From positions 1-64,000 of IMG/VR virus record IMGVR_UViG_3300007770_000580: a stretch of DNA of 64,000 bases. One strand, written 5' to 3'. A model generated the notes under the pieces. It saw nothing but the letters and a program-made list of their open reading frames with translations, searched no databases and was not told where the DNA came from. Origin of the DNA: a virus. The position numbers and the translations under genes were made by a program. Shown here one piece after another: positions 56,757 through 64,000 of this stretch. The first letter of the stretch is position 1, and every line of letters starts with the position of its first letter.

Positions 56757-56907
56757 TATGGTGTTAGAGGGCCATCTCTAATAAACCCTAAAGTGTCTTA
56801 CCACTCCTGTCGTCCACCTAGCACGGGATTTACGGACGCTATGGAGGCCTGAAGTCCTATTAAAGACGAGGTCTCGCCTAGACGTGTTCAGTATGCCGGG
56901 CACCATA
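56757..56907 (-). ncRNA. Candidate structured stable RNA within the tRNA array
   Basis: A 151-nt segment much richer in GC than the surrounding sequence and without an open frame. Its ends pair perfectly (CACCATA 56901-56907 with TATGGTG 56757-56763), enclosing a hairpin TTAGAG/CTCTAA (56764-56781) and a helix CGTCC (56811-56815)/GGACG (56835-56839). It begins 2 nt after the CCA of tRNA-Glu in the same orientation, so tRNA processing would free its 5' end. The setting recalls the stable RNAs C and D within the T4 tRNA cluster. Confidence 0.6.
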
Positions 56908-56909
56908 AC

Positions 56910-56984
56910 TGGTACACCGTACGAGATTCGAACTCGTGTTGCCGGCGTGAAAGGCTGGTGTCCTAACCACTAGACGAACGGTGC
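56910..56984 (-). tRNA. tRNA-Glu(TTC)
   Basis: Acceptor GCACCGT/ACGGTGT, anticodon stem CCAGC/GCCGG with loop CTTTCAC (TTC), T-loop TTCGAAT, CCA encoded. Confidence 0.93.
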
Positions 56985-57029
56985 GTAATATATTCATTAT
57001 AAAGTTTTACCTATAAATTGTCAAGAAAT

Positions 57030-57114
57030 TGGTGGTTGGGGATGGATTCGAACCACCGTACCCAGAGGGAATGGATTTACAGTCCACCGCTTTTAACCAC
57101 TCAGCCACCCAACC
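57030..57114 (-). tRNA. tRNA-Tyr(GTA)
   Basis: Class II tRNA: acceptor GGTTGGG/CCCAACC, anticodon loop CTGTAAA (GTA), variable arm TCCCTCTGGGTA-type stem, T-loop TTCGAAT, CCA encoded. First tRNA of the array in the direction of transcription, directly after the lipoprotein gene. Confidence 0.93.
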
Positions 57115-57128
57115 ATAATCAATATCGA

Positions 57129-57599
57129 TTATTGAACGATTTTCCAACTACCGTCTGCTTGTCTGCAAGCAGTTCCATAGGCCTGTTGAGCCTTGCCGCC
57201 GATATTAACGGTTTGTGTAAACTCACGACACGGTGTACCGTTAGATGCTACGACTGTTCGTGTTGGGGTTGTATACCCACTGTTACCGGTGTTGGGGTTA
57301 TTCCAAGAACTTGAATTGTTATCAGGCGCCTGTTCAAGAGCAACCTGGAAACTCTGCCCCATCATAAGACGGTCACGCTCATCTAACTGTTGACCAATCT
57401 GATTGCCCAACATCGCACCAAGGCCGATACCAAGGACTGTCCAGATTTCCTTATTACTTGAGTTCTGTCCAAGACCGTAGGCCAGACCGCCACCTGCGAG
57501 AGCACCAACTGCGGTGCCAGTGTCCTGTTTTGAATATGTACCTGCACAACCACTCACCAAAAATATTGACACGATTGCCAATAACACTACTTTTTTCAA
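57129..57599 (-). CDS. 17-kDa surface-antigen-like glycine-zipper lipoprotein
   Basis: A 156-residue lipoprotein: signal MKKVVLLAIVSIFLVSGCAG with lipobox VSGC (C18), then a glycine-zipper membrane segment (GTAVGALAGGGLAYGLGQ and VLGIGLGAMLGNQIGQQLDE), and a C-terminal domain CREFTQTVNIGGKAQQAYGT...ACRQADGSWKIV. This is the plan of the rickettsial 17-kDa antigen/SlyB family of outer-membrane lipoproteins, widespread in alphaproteobacteria. It starts at TTG with an AGGAG site. Codons are more GC-rich than its neighbours. Probably a host gene captured by the phage, under early box control. Confidence 0.8.
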   Translation of the reverse strand: MKKVVLLAIVSIFLVSGCAGTYSKQDTGTAVGALAGGGLAYGLGQNSSNKEIWTVLGIGLGAMLGNQIGQQLDERDRLMMGQSFQVALEQAPDNNSSSWNNPNTGNSGYTTPTRTVVASNGTPCREFTQTVNIGGKAQQAYGTACRQADGSWKIVQ

Positions 57600-57634
57600 T
57601 TTAGTTCTCCTATTAACTATTGATTGATACTACT

Positions 57635-57688
57635 ATTATACACTATTTTAAAGGTATTGTCACTAAAAAAGGTCATATAAGTGCTTGA
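57635..57688 (-). promoter_or_regulatory. Sigma70-type promoter with upstream 11-bp box (P-box 4)
   Basis: Minus strand: box TCAAGCACTTA (57678-57688), 14 nt, -35 GTGACA (57658-57663), 17 nt, -10 TATAAT (57635-57640). It drives the lipoprotein gene, and probably the tRNA array behind it, through a leader with an AGGAG site. Confidence 0.8.
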
Positions 57689-57690
57689 TT

Positions 57691-58548
57691 TTAAAAGACT
57701 TTTCTGTCCCTAAGATTCCAACTTAATTGTGGCTTTACATTAGATATATCTGTCTGGTGTGAAAGCCAATATTTCCAAAACTCTTCAAATAATTGTAAGT
57801 TTGGCTCAAGCCCATATCTATTACAAATTTCTATGTAATATTTTTCATTCAAATGGCAGGTCTGTGGATTGACTAACCTATCAATATATATAGCACTACT
57901 ATTGACATTTGATTTAAACTTTTCGTGCTCCATCAATATAGTCTTTTTGTTCTCCATAAAAGAATCATGATACGGGTAATCATTCCATTCAGCCACAGGA
58001 TCTGAACATTTACTTGCTATCTCTCCTTGCCAGTCTTGAAACGCAATAGATCTATACTGTAGTGGGGTCATACCTAATCCAAATTGTCTATCCGCAAACT
58101 CTTGGTTTTCTGGATTATTAAGTGGAAAGTTTTTCTTTTGTACATTATACCAAGAGCCATATAACATTTTATCAAGTAATTTAAAATGTGCGTAAGCAAG
58201 GTAATACTCTATAGATGCCGTATTCTCAGCCATTAATGTGATAGTTTTACTTCCTGGAAACTTATCTAGTAGTTGTTGTTCATGCATAACAAAACTTGCT
58301 TGGGCAAAATTTATATTCTCATTTAATGTGATTTGCTTATATAGATTAGGATCATTTGCTTGTTCAGTTTGCCATCGAGGATAATACCAGGCCCAATTTA
58401 ATATTATTCCTGGATTAGTAACTCTCATTCTGTCTCTTGCAATTTTATAGTTAACTTGCTTGTTATGCAAATTCATAAAAACAGTAAAACTGTCGCTAAC
58501 AAATCCTATATAACCGCATATCCACACTAAATTATTAAAAACTGTCAT
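57691..58548 (-). CDS. Hypothetical protein (285 aa) coupled to a PP-loop ATPase
   Basis: A 285-residue soluble protein, Trp- and Tyr-rich, for example ILNWAWYYPRWQTEQANDPN. I recognise no family. The ATG overlaps the stop of the PP-loop ATPase gene by 4 nt. It may bind or modify the ATPase's substrate. Last gene of the second TctC/TctA operon; its 3' end abuts the box of the next promoter. Confidence 0.6.
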   Translation of the reverse strand: MTVFNNLVWICGYIGFVSDSFTVFMNLHNKQVNYKIARDRMRVTNPGIILNWAWYYPRWQTEQANDPNLYKQITLNENINFAQASFVMHEQQLLDKFPGSKTITLMAENTASIEYYLAYAHFKLLDKMLYGSWYNVQKKNFPLNNPENQEFADRQFGLGMTPLQYRSIAFQDWQGEIASKCSDPVAEWNDYPYHDSFMENKKTILMEHEKFKSNVNSSAIYIDRLVNPQTCHLNEKYYIEICNRYGLEPNLQLFEEFWKYWLSHQTDISNVKPQLSWNLRDRKVF

Positions 58549-59702
58549 GTTATATAATACCGTTTAGTAATATGTCCCTTCACATTATCAAAAATATCAT
58601 CAGTATTTAACCAACAATAGTTGTTTTTGGTGCCTTTTAAAAATGATTGTAAATAATCTATGCCCGATTTCCAATTTACATATGCATTAGAACTTGTATA
58701 ATTTTGAAAAAACCATCTATCTCTCGCGCCGTATACCATACTTGGATTTTTTCCATTACTAAAGGTGTTTTCATTCCAATAAGGATACAAAATACACGCG
58801 GCACCATTAACTGAAAGAGGTCGTTCTTGCTTATTTTTTCCTAAATTACTACTAATTTGTTTAAATTCGAGATCCATTAAATGGTGTTCAGGTATAGAAT
58901 CCTCTTCTATTCTATTAACTAGTTCATGGCATTGACGAATCATAATATCTACATGGTCAGGATCTTGATAAAAGAATTCATCATACCAACTATCATTTGC
59001 TTTTAGTTGACTGTATGGACTTGTGTTATTATCAAACCCTACATCTATGAATGTTGAGTAATATCTACCGTTTTCGTCTCGTTCAATAACAGGTTTTTCT
59101 TTACCCCAGACAAATCCAACAGTATTGCCTTTATCTATTAATTCTCTAAAATGTGGATGCCATTCTCTAATTTTACTCCTCATTACACAGTTTGGAGTTA
59201 ATGCCGTATTATGATACCAAAACCAATCCGGCGTTTTAAAATCATTTAAAATAGATTGGGTTTGATCTATTAGTGTAAATTTTGTATTTGGTATTTTGTT
59301 CTTAATTAATTCATAATATGGAATGGCAACATTAAAGATTTCTGCATTAAAATATGCTTCGCTACTGCCATCACCTTCTAAACTATGACAACATACAATT
59401 TCATCTAAATGTATGTTATGCTTTAAACATATATCCAATATGTTTTGGCTATCACTGCCGCCGCTGTAAAATAAAACTAAGTAATCATATTTGTTTCTTA
59501 ATTGTTCAGCACGGCGAATATATAAATTCTCTAAACTAACGTTAGGACAGACTGTCCAGTCATGTTTAGAAAAGTCTTCGTTATTAAAGTTCCACTCGGG
59601 GAATCCGCCGTTTTTGCGGCTAAATTCAATTGCGCGATGCTTCTGAAACGTTACAAAATCACCCACACTATAGTAACCTAGTTTTTTAGGATCATAAAAC
59701 AT
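58545..59702 (-). CDS. PP-loop (N-type) ATP pyrophosphatase-like protein
   Basis: A 385-residue protein with the PP-loop motif SGGSDS in YLVLFYSGGSDSQNILDICL (about 78-97), as in asparagine synthase, argininosuccinate synthase, QueC and tRNA-thiolation enzymes, which adenylate a substrate and then add a nucleophile. No glutaminase domain is attached. The remainder is unassigned. It lies 2 nt after TctA copy 2, so it could activate a carboxylate imported by that transporter; inference. Confidence 0.7.
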   Translation of the reverse strand: MFYDPKKLGYYSVGDFVTFQKHRAIEFSRKNGGFPEWNFNNEDFSKHDWTVCPNVSLENLYIRRAEQLRNKYDYLVLFYSGGSDSQNILDICLKHNIHLDEIVCCHSLEGDGSSEAYFNAEIFNVAIPYYELIKNKIPNTKFTLIDQTQSILNDFKTPDWFWYHNTALTPNCVMRSKIREWHPHFRELIDKGNTVGFVWGKEKPVIERDENGRYYSTFIDVGFDNNTSPYSQLKANDSWYDEFFYQDPDHVDIMIRQCHELVNRIEEDSIPEHHLMDLEFKQISSNLGKNKQERPLSVNGAACILYPYWNENTFSNGKNPSMVYGARDRWFFQNYTSSNAYVNWKSGIDYLQSFLKGTKNNYCWLNTDDIFDNVKGHITKRYYIT

Positions 59703-59703
59703 A

Positions 59704-60984
59704 TCAATAATTTATCATTTGATAGGATGACCAAATTAAATTGTCTCCTAATATAAATCCTATAATCAATGGCATTGGATTTATATCATATTTTTGCAAT
59801 ATTACTCCTAATAAACCTAATAATGTAACCCACGCTATATACATTAAACTATATGAACCACCAGCAAGCAAGAAATCTAAATAAAACATTATTCCTATTA
59901 TAGAAATAATGAATATTTTATTCATATCTAATTTACATATATGGCTATATGCTTTATATGTTTTCCTGGCGAGTATCCACAATATTAAAAGACTAATGAA
60001 TAATAATGAAAATATACTTACTAGATTTTCAAACTTAGCAAACTCTAAAACATTAAACTCTTTTTGTAATAAAATACTATTGACTACAACTGCATCAATT
60101 GCCAATGGTATTTGTAAGTATAAAAATAAAAAAGCACCGATCGGTATTGCACTATGATCTGCGGCGCTCGTACTTACAATCTTAGAGAATAGATTGCCCC
60201 TATTAAACTTAAAAGACAATACACTACTAATAGTAGCAGTAGGTCCAGGCAAAAATCCACACAATACACCTATGGTAGTTCCTAATGCCGTACTTGATTT
60301 TGTGTTTTCTTTTTCTTCAATTAGTTTATCATATTTTGAATCATTAAACTCTGGCTTATAAAATAATTTTGGTATTAATATAAGACCAATTATAAAACTT
60401 ACCAGACTTATATCATAAGTATAAGATCCTAATTTAATAAAAAATTCTGGTAGCGCAATGTTGCTTTTAGGTACAATAAAAACACCCGCAGTAAATAGTA
60501 AAAAATTAATAAAATATGAATTAGTAAAAATAATAACAACAATTGAAGCAAGGATTAATATTGAAAATACTACAACTGTTTTACCAAATAACGGAAGTAA
60601 CAATTCATATAACGATTGTCCAAACAGTACAGCAATCAAGGATACAAGAGATGCTATGGCGCCAGAATCAGCGCATCTTTTTATTATCGTTCGTTTTGTA
60701 CTTAACGAAAAGTGTTTGGTGTAATGATTAAAGATTAGAGTACTACTTTCACCAGGAATACCAAAGGTAACACTGGCGATTGTACCAAAAAATTGACTCC
60801 CTAGAACAGAAATTATCCAAAAAAGTACAATCTGATTTACATTTAAAACATCAACAAACGGCAACAGAAAGAAAGGGCATACCCAAGCAGGAATACCTGG
60901 TAATAATCCAGACACTATAGCCATGGCTATAGCGGAAAATAGTACAATTATTGTTAGTAAATCTAACGAAAATAAATCAAGCAT
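59704..60984 (-). CDS. TctA-family transporter membrane subunit (copy 2, divergent)
   Basis: A 426-residue, strongly hydrophobic protein with about ten membrane segments. Two P-G loop motifs typical of TctA are present: VSGLLPGIPAWVCPFFLLPF at the N-terminus and GTTIGVLCGFLPGPTATISS in the middle. It is about 75 residues shorter than copy 1 and lacks the AnNA.../GIPG block in canonical form, so it is a diverged or minimal version. TctC-like gene 3 nt upstream; no TctB gene. Confidence 0.75.
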   Translation of the reverse strand: MLDLFSLDLLTIIVLFSAIAMAIVSGLLPGIPAWVCPFFLLPFVDVLNVNQIVLFWIISVLGSQFFGTIASVTFGIPGESSTLIFNHYTKHFSLSTKRTIIKRCADSGAIASLVSLIAVLFGQSLYELLLPLFGKTVVVFSILILASIVVIIFTNSYFINFLLFTAGVFIVPKSNIALPEFFIKLGSYTYDISLVSFIIGLILIPKLFYKPEFNDSKYDKLIEEKENTKSSTALGTTIGVLCGFLPGPTATISSVLSFKFNRGNLFSKIVSTSAADHSAIPIGAFLFLYLQIPLAIDAVVVNSILLQKEFNVLEFAKFENLVSIFSLLFISLLILWILARKTYKAYSHICKLDMNKIFIISIIGIMFYLDFLLAGGSYSLMYIAWVTLLGLLGVILQKYDINPMPLIIGFILGDNLIWSSYQMINY

Positions 60985-60987
60985 TAA

Positions 60988-61806
60988 TTAGTCATATGAC
61001 TTCTGTAGTAGTTCGTAATCCTTCATGAATTTTTGAATTTGTGATTCATCCATTTCAAATTGAATATGTGAGTATCCTGAATTGGTTAGATATGATATAA
61101 ATTCTGGACTATTTAGGCTTTGTCTAATTGTATTAACATCGCCTCCTCGAGCCAATACAAGAACCTTAATTCTTAGATCCGCAAGACTTACAGGATAATA
61201 ATTTCCAAAGTAATTAGTACTATTTGGATCTGTTGTATAAGGACAAACAAGTGTTCCTTTTTCTACCAATGGTGTTGCTACTGCTGACGCAATAAAACCC
61301 CAATCAATATCTTTAGCAATAAGTCCTTTTGCTGTTGCACCACTACCAGAAAAAATTCTAGTTCTTAAAGTATTATCAAATTTAGAATTAAATTCTTTGA
61401 TCCAAGATTCATGTGGATGCATGCCTGACATGCCAAATGTTTCTGAATCTTCTAAAGTAGTAGTATTGTCAGGCAAATGGCATATTTCAAAACTTTGCCA
61501 TGTATAAAGAACTACTTCATCAGTAATAAATTCAATTTCACATTCAAGTCCTTTTGGGTTAGCGGCCGCGGCCACGTCCGTTGCATATACAATAATATTG
61601 TCGTCATTTCTTAAATATGCACGAGCCGCGTCTTGGCAATCCCTGCTTTGGTAAAATCTTGAATCAATGCCTAAGTAATTCTGTACTGCAAGTGTAAATC
61701 CTGCCATTACACTTGCTCTAGGACTTTGATTTATGATTTTAGATTCTGCATATGCTGATGTCATCAAAAACATCGAACATATAATTAATAATATATTTTT
61801 TTTCAT
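60988..61806 (-). CDS. Periplasmic solute-binding protein, TctC-like (copy 2)
   Basis: A 272-residue protein with a signal peptide (MKKNILLIICSMFLMTSAYA, cleavage before ES) and an alpha/beta binding-protein fold. Sequence similarity to TctC copy 1 is weak; the assignment rests on the signal peptide, size and a TctA-like gene 3 nt downstream. Four cysteines in the mature part suggest disulfides. GGAAA ribosome binding site; it follows the PRPP synthetase gene. Confidence 0.6.
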   Translation of the reverse strand: MKKNILLIICSMFLMTSAYAESKIINQSPRASVMAGFTLAVQNYLGIDSRFYQSRDCQDAARAYLRNDDNIIVYATDVAAAANPKGLECEIEFITDEVVLYTWQSFEICHLPDNTTTLEDSETFGMSGMHPHESWIKEFNSKFDNTLRTRIFSGSGATAKGLIAKDIDWGFIASAVATPLVEKGTLVCPYTTDPNSTNYFGNYYPVSLADLRIKVLVLARGGDVNTIRQSLNSPEFISYLTNSGYSHIQFEMDESQIQKFMKDYELLQKSYD

Positions 61807-61814
61807 TTTTTTTC

Positions 61815-62780
61815 CTAATCGAAATTATTAAAGTTGTCCCAATCATCTTCTAAAAGACTGCTTACTGATTGTTCATTGTGTATATTAACAATTGCTCTAG
61901 CCAATAACGGCGCTATTGTAACCTGTCTTAAAATAGGTATTTCTCCTAAGGATAACTGGCGATTTCGAATAGAATCAGTAGTTACTATTTCTGTTAAGTC
62001 GCTATCGTTAATATTATTAATTGCTTCAGGAGATAACACTCCGTGGGCAATATACGCTCTAACCTTTGTAGCACCGCACTCTAACAATGCTGTGGCCGCA
62101 TTACATAATGTTCCAGCACTATCTACGATGTCATCTACTATAATGCATTGTTTACCATCTACGTCACCGACAATATTCATAACTTCACTTGCGCCAGGCT
62201 CTGGTCGTCGTTTGTCAATAACTGCGATATCTGTATTAAACTTTTTCGCATAACTTCTTGCTCGCTCTGTACCGCCCGCATCAGGACTCACAAACATCAA
62301 ACTATTTTCTGGAAGTCTATTACGTATATCAGACAATAATATGGGGCGAGCATATAATGTATCTACAGGAATATCAAAAAATCCTTGTATTTGCCCTGCA
62401 TGTAAATCTAGTGTTAATACTCTATCAACACCAGCCGTGGTAAGTAGATTTGCCATTAGTTTAGCACTAATAGGTGCTCTACTAGTCATTTTTCTATCTT
62501 GTCTAGCGTAGCCATAATATGGCAATACTGCTGTAATGCGTCTAGCACTTGCTCTGCGTAGCGCATCTACCATCACAACCAGTTCCATAAAGTTTTCGTT
62601 TACTGGACTGCTCGTGCTTTGAATTACAAATACATCTTCTCCTCGTACATTTTCAAATATCTCTGCTCTTACCTCACCATCAGCAAAACGTCCAATATTG
62701 GCTTTTACAAGTGTCGTTCCAGCATATTGTGAAATTCGTTTCGCTAATTCAAGGTTTGAGTTTCCTGAAATTAGTTTCAC
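61815..62780 (-). CDS. prs: Ribose-phosphate pyrophosphokinase (PRPP synthetase)
   Basis: A 321-residue class I PRPP synthetase: flexible-loop region YYGYARQDRKMTSRAPISAK, LTLDLHAGQIQGFFDIPVDT, the VSPDAGGTERARSYAKKF loop, and the PRPP signature CIIVDDIVDSAGTLCNAATA. It makes PRPP from ribose 5-phosphate and ATP for nucleotide and NAD synthesis, and is common in large marine phages. GTG start after AAAGGATATTAAT. It leads the second transporter operon. Confidence 0.95.
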   Translation of the reverse strand: MKLISGNSNLELAKRISQYAGTTLVKANIGRFADGEVRAEIFENVRGEDVFVIQSTSSPVNENFMELVVMVDALRRASARRITAVLPYYGYARQDRKMTSRAPISAKLMANLLTTAGVDRVLTLDLHAGQIQGFFDIPVDTLYARPILLSDIRNRLPENSLMFVSPDAGGTERARSYAKKFNTDIAVIDKRRPEPGASEVMNIVGDVDGKQCIIVDDIVDSAGTLCNAATALLECGATKVRAYIAHGVLSPEAINNINDSDLTEIVTTDSIRNRQLSLGEIPILRQVTIAPLLARAIVNIHNEQSVSSLLEDDWDNFNNFD

Positions 62781-62797
62781 ATTAATATCCTTTGGTG

Positions 62798-63049
62798 TTA
62801 ATCAATAATTTGCCAAATACCTTCCCAGCCATAAGTTGATCGTAATTGGTGACCGCTTGGATTCCACGGCACTGTTTTAAAGAAAATCTCTGGATGGACT
62901 CGTGTGGCATAATCAAATTTACCCGCATAATACTCTCCATTAATCTTACAAAGAAAGCGTTTACCGAATAATTGTTCTTTTTGCACATCCCTTGTACAAC
63001 CTAATATCCAATCTAAATCATATTGTAATAGTTCCATCAATATATTCAT
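62798..63049 (-). CDS. Hypothetical protein (83 aa)
   Basis: An 83-residue protein beginning MNILMELLQYDLDWILGCTR. A start at M5 is also possible, since M1 lies inside the upstream gene (32-nt overlap). It contains KRFLCKINGEYYAGKFDYAT, a small beta fold. Chosen over an overlapping 68-residue frame because its codons and gene overlap fit better. Function unknown. Confidence 0.55.
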   Translation of the reverse strand: MNILMELLQYDLDWILGCTRDVQKEQLFGKRFLCKINGEYYAGKFDYATRVHPEIFFKTVPWNPSGHQLRSTYGWEGIWQIID

Positions 63050-63566
63050 CCATTATGTTAGTAGTATTTACTAACTCGATGAATAATTCGCCTTCTCTAC
63101 TAAATGCTTCGTCTTCCCACGGTAGTTCTTTATAATTAAATTTTTCGCTCTTTGTCCTATGTAACCATTCTATTCGATGAGGTGGCTTACCTGGTCTATT
63201 CCACATTGTCGTGCCGTCATCGAAGTGTTTTAATCTACTCTGTGCGAACTGTGATAAATGGACCATTTCGTGCGCCAAAGTCATCAACATTCGTGTCGTA
63301 CCTTGTCGCGTACAAAGGTCTATTTGAAATTCTCGTGGACGCGTCATATTGTCGTCCAATATACCACACCATCCTAAAATATTTTTTGTCTCGTAGGAGC
63401 GGTCCATGCTCTTATAAAGGGAAATATCTAGGTCAATATTCTTGCATAAATCTTTACGCATGAGAGACCTACCGTAGAACTCAGCAGAATCTTCTAGCAG
63501 TTTTACAAGTCTCTTGTTCTGAGTCCTGTAGCCTTCGACGTTTACTAACATCTTATCTGCCTCCAT
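63018..63566 (-). CDS. SprT-like zinc-metallopeptidase-type protein
   Basis: About 182 residues starting MEADKMLVNVEGYRTQNKRL, with HEMVH in LAHEMVHLSQFAQSRLKH (about 97-114) and downstream histidines, as in short SprT-like or phage metallopeptidase-like proteins. A GGAGG ribosome binding site 9 nt before the ATG at 63564-63566 decides the start. Peptidase activity is inferred from the motif. Confidence 0.65.
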   Translation of the reverse strand: MEADKMLVNVEGYRTQNKRLVKLLEDSAEFYGRSLMRKDLCKNIDLDISLYKSMDRSYETKNILGWCGILDDNMTRPREFQIDLCTRQGTTRMLMTLAHEMVHLSQFAQSRLKHFDDGTTMWNRPGKPPHRIEWLHRTKSEKFNYKELPWEDEAFSREGELFIELVNTTNIMDEYIDGTITI

Positions 63567-63687
63567 TGTTCTCAACCTCCAAGTGTTGCATGAACTTAGA
63601 CAAGGCTTCGATGTCCTCCTCTGAGAAGAACGCCGCTGTCGCTTCTGTAACTGCCCTGGAGCCGAATACGATGACCATATCGGCCAT
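63553..63687 (-). CDS. Small hypothetical protein (44 aa)
   Basis: A 44-residue acidic protein starting MADMVIVFGSRAVTEATAAF. The ATG at 63685-63687 lies 22 nt after the stop of the upstream gene. Longer in-frame starts would overlap the acidic end of that gene and look less likely. It overlaps the SprT-like start by 14 nt. Start uncertain. Confidence 0.45.
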   Translation of the reverse strand: MADMVIVFGSRAVTEATAAFFSEEDIEALSKFMQHLEVENNGGR

Positions 63688-63709
63688 CGTATCGTACTTA
63701 TCCCAGAGT

Positions 63710-63988
63710 TTAGTCGTCGTCAGATTCTTCGTCGTCATCTTCGGAATATGCCAATTCTTGGATTGCACCATAATAACGCTTTGCATTTTCATTATCGTTA
63801 TCTGTCAGGAAGTTTAGCGCATCTTCCCACGTGCCAAAGTGTAATTCTTCTAACGGCCCATTGAGTTTTACCACAGTTCCGCTTTCTGCTTGCTCACCTT
63901 CCCATGTAGCAATGCTCGTAAAGTTCCATCTAAAACTACCCACCGCATAGCCTATCTTTTCTCCAACCCAGGTAACTCGCTCAGCCAT
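63710..63988 (-). CDS. Hypothetical acidic protein (92 aa)
   Basis: A 92-residue protein (MAERVTWVGEKIGYAVGSFR ... EDDDEESDDD) with a strongly acidic tail. AAAGAG precedes the ATG near the right edge. Soluble, no family recognised. Acidic tails like this occur in DNA-mimic or assembly proteins, but there is no further support here. Confidence 0.6.
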   Translation of the reverse strand: MAERVTWVGEKIGYAVGSFRWNFTSIATWEGEQAESGTVVKLNGPLEELHFGTWEDALNFLTDNDNENAKRYYGAIQELAYSEDDDEESDDD

Positions 63989-64000
63989 CTCTTTAAGCGA

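Noticed and set aside
62782-62988. 68-residue frame overlapping the 83-aa gene before prs
   Set aside because: Overlaps the better-supported frame in another phase and has no ribosome binding site of its own.

Overview
This window is an AT-rich segment of a marine tailed-phage genome of the T4-like (myovirus) type. The evidence is a gp44-like clamp-loader ATPase, a gp31/GroES-like co-chaperonin, dUTPase, PhoH, PRPP synthetase, a DnaE-like GRGSS fragment, T4-style late promoter elements (NATAAATA), a tRNA array with intercalated HNH genes and stable-RNA candidates, tail-fibre and virion proteins of the kind seen in marine T4-like phages, and a holin/spanin lysis set. Nearly all genes are on the minus strand; five transcription units on the plus strand interrupt it. 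The host cannot be read from the window. A 17-kDa-surface-antigen-type lipoprotein and two TctC/TctA-like transporters fit a marine alphaproteobacterium, but this is inference.

Layout. 0-7.9 kb: a radical SAM enzyme, a nucleotidyltransferase, small virion proteins, and a proteostasis trio (ClpA-like ATPase, peptide deformylase, DnaJ/CbpA-like). 7.9-13.7 kb: a tail-fibre block with three glycine-rich fibre proteins, richer in GC than the rest. 13.7-16.9 kb: lysis genes (3-TM holin candidate, i-spanin and o-spanin) and small proteins. 16.9-25.4 kb: a tightly packed metabolic operon of two sulfotransferase-like proteins, a methyltransferase, an amidinotransferase, two PRMT-like methyltransferases, TctC, TctA and a 2OG-Fe(II) oxygenase. 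25.5-37.4 kb: HIT-like protein, PhoH, a second radical SAM enzyme, hydroxylase-like and unknown genes, clamp loader, co-chaperonin, DnaE-like fragment, SGNH-like proteins and dUTPase. 37.4-42.3 kb: virion structural genes. 42.4-46.5 kb: a secreted HtrA-type protease, then an operon with a type IV prepilin. 46.5-54.6 kb: four more radical SAM proteins with an HNH nuclease, tRNA-Ser and tRNA-Leu, a predicted pseudoknotted RNA, a nucleotidyltransferase, an oxygenase and glutathione peroxidase. 54.6-57.1 kb: ten tRNAs with HNH genes or remnants and a structured RNA. 57.1-64 kb: the lipoprotein, a second transporter operon with a PP-loop ATPase, PRPP synthetase and small proteins.

The regulatory layer stands out. 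Four sigma70-type promoters carry the same 11-bp box (TCAAGCACTTA, minus strand) exactly 14 nt upstream of the -35 hexamer. Three sigma70-type promoters place the -10 exactly 6 nt before an ATG with no ribosome binding site, and seven T4-late-type elements sit 4-6 nt before a start codon. Many transcripts are therefore predicted to be leaderless in both temporal classes.

The best candidates for an undescribed system are (1) the 16.9-25.4 kb operon, which joins amidino-, methyl- and sulfo-transfer chemistry to a tripartite-tricarboxylate-type transporter lacking its TctB subunit; (2) the second TctC/TctA pair coupled to a PP-loop ATPase at 57.7-61.8 kb; (3) the set of six radical SAM proteins, four of which share one architecture; and (4) the fixed-spacing early promoter box and leaderless expression scheme. 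All functions are read from sequence motifs only; no database search was run.
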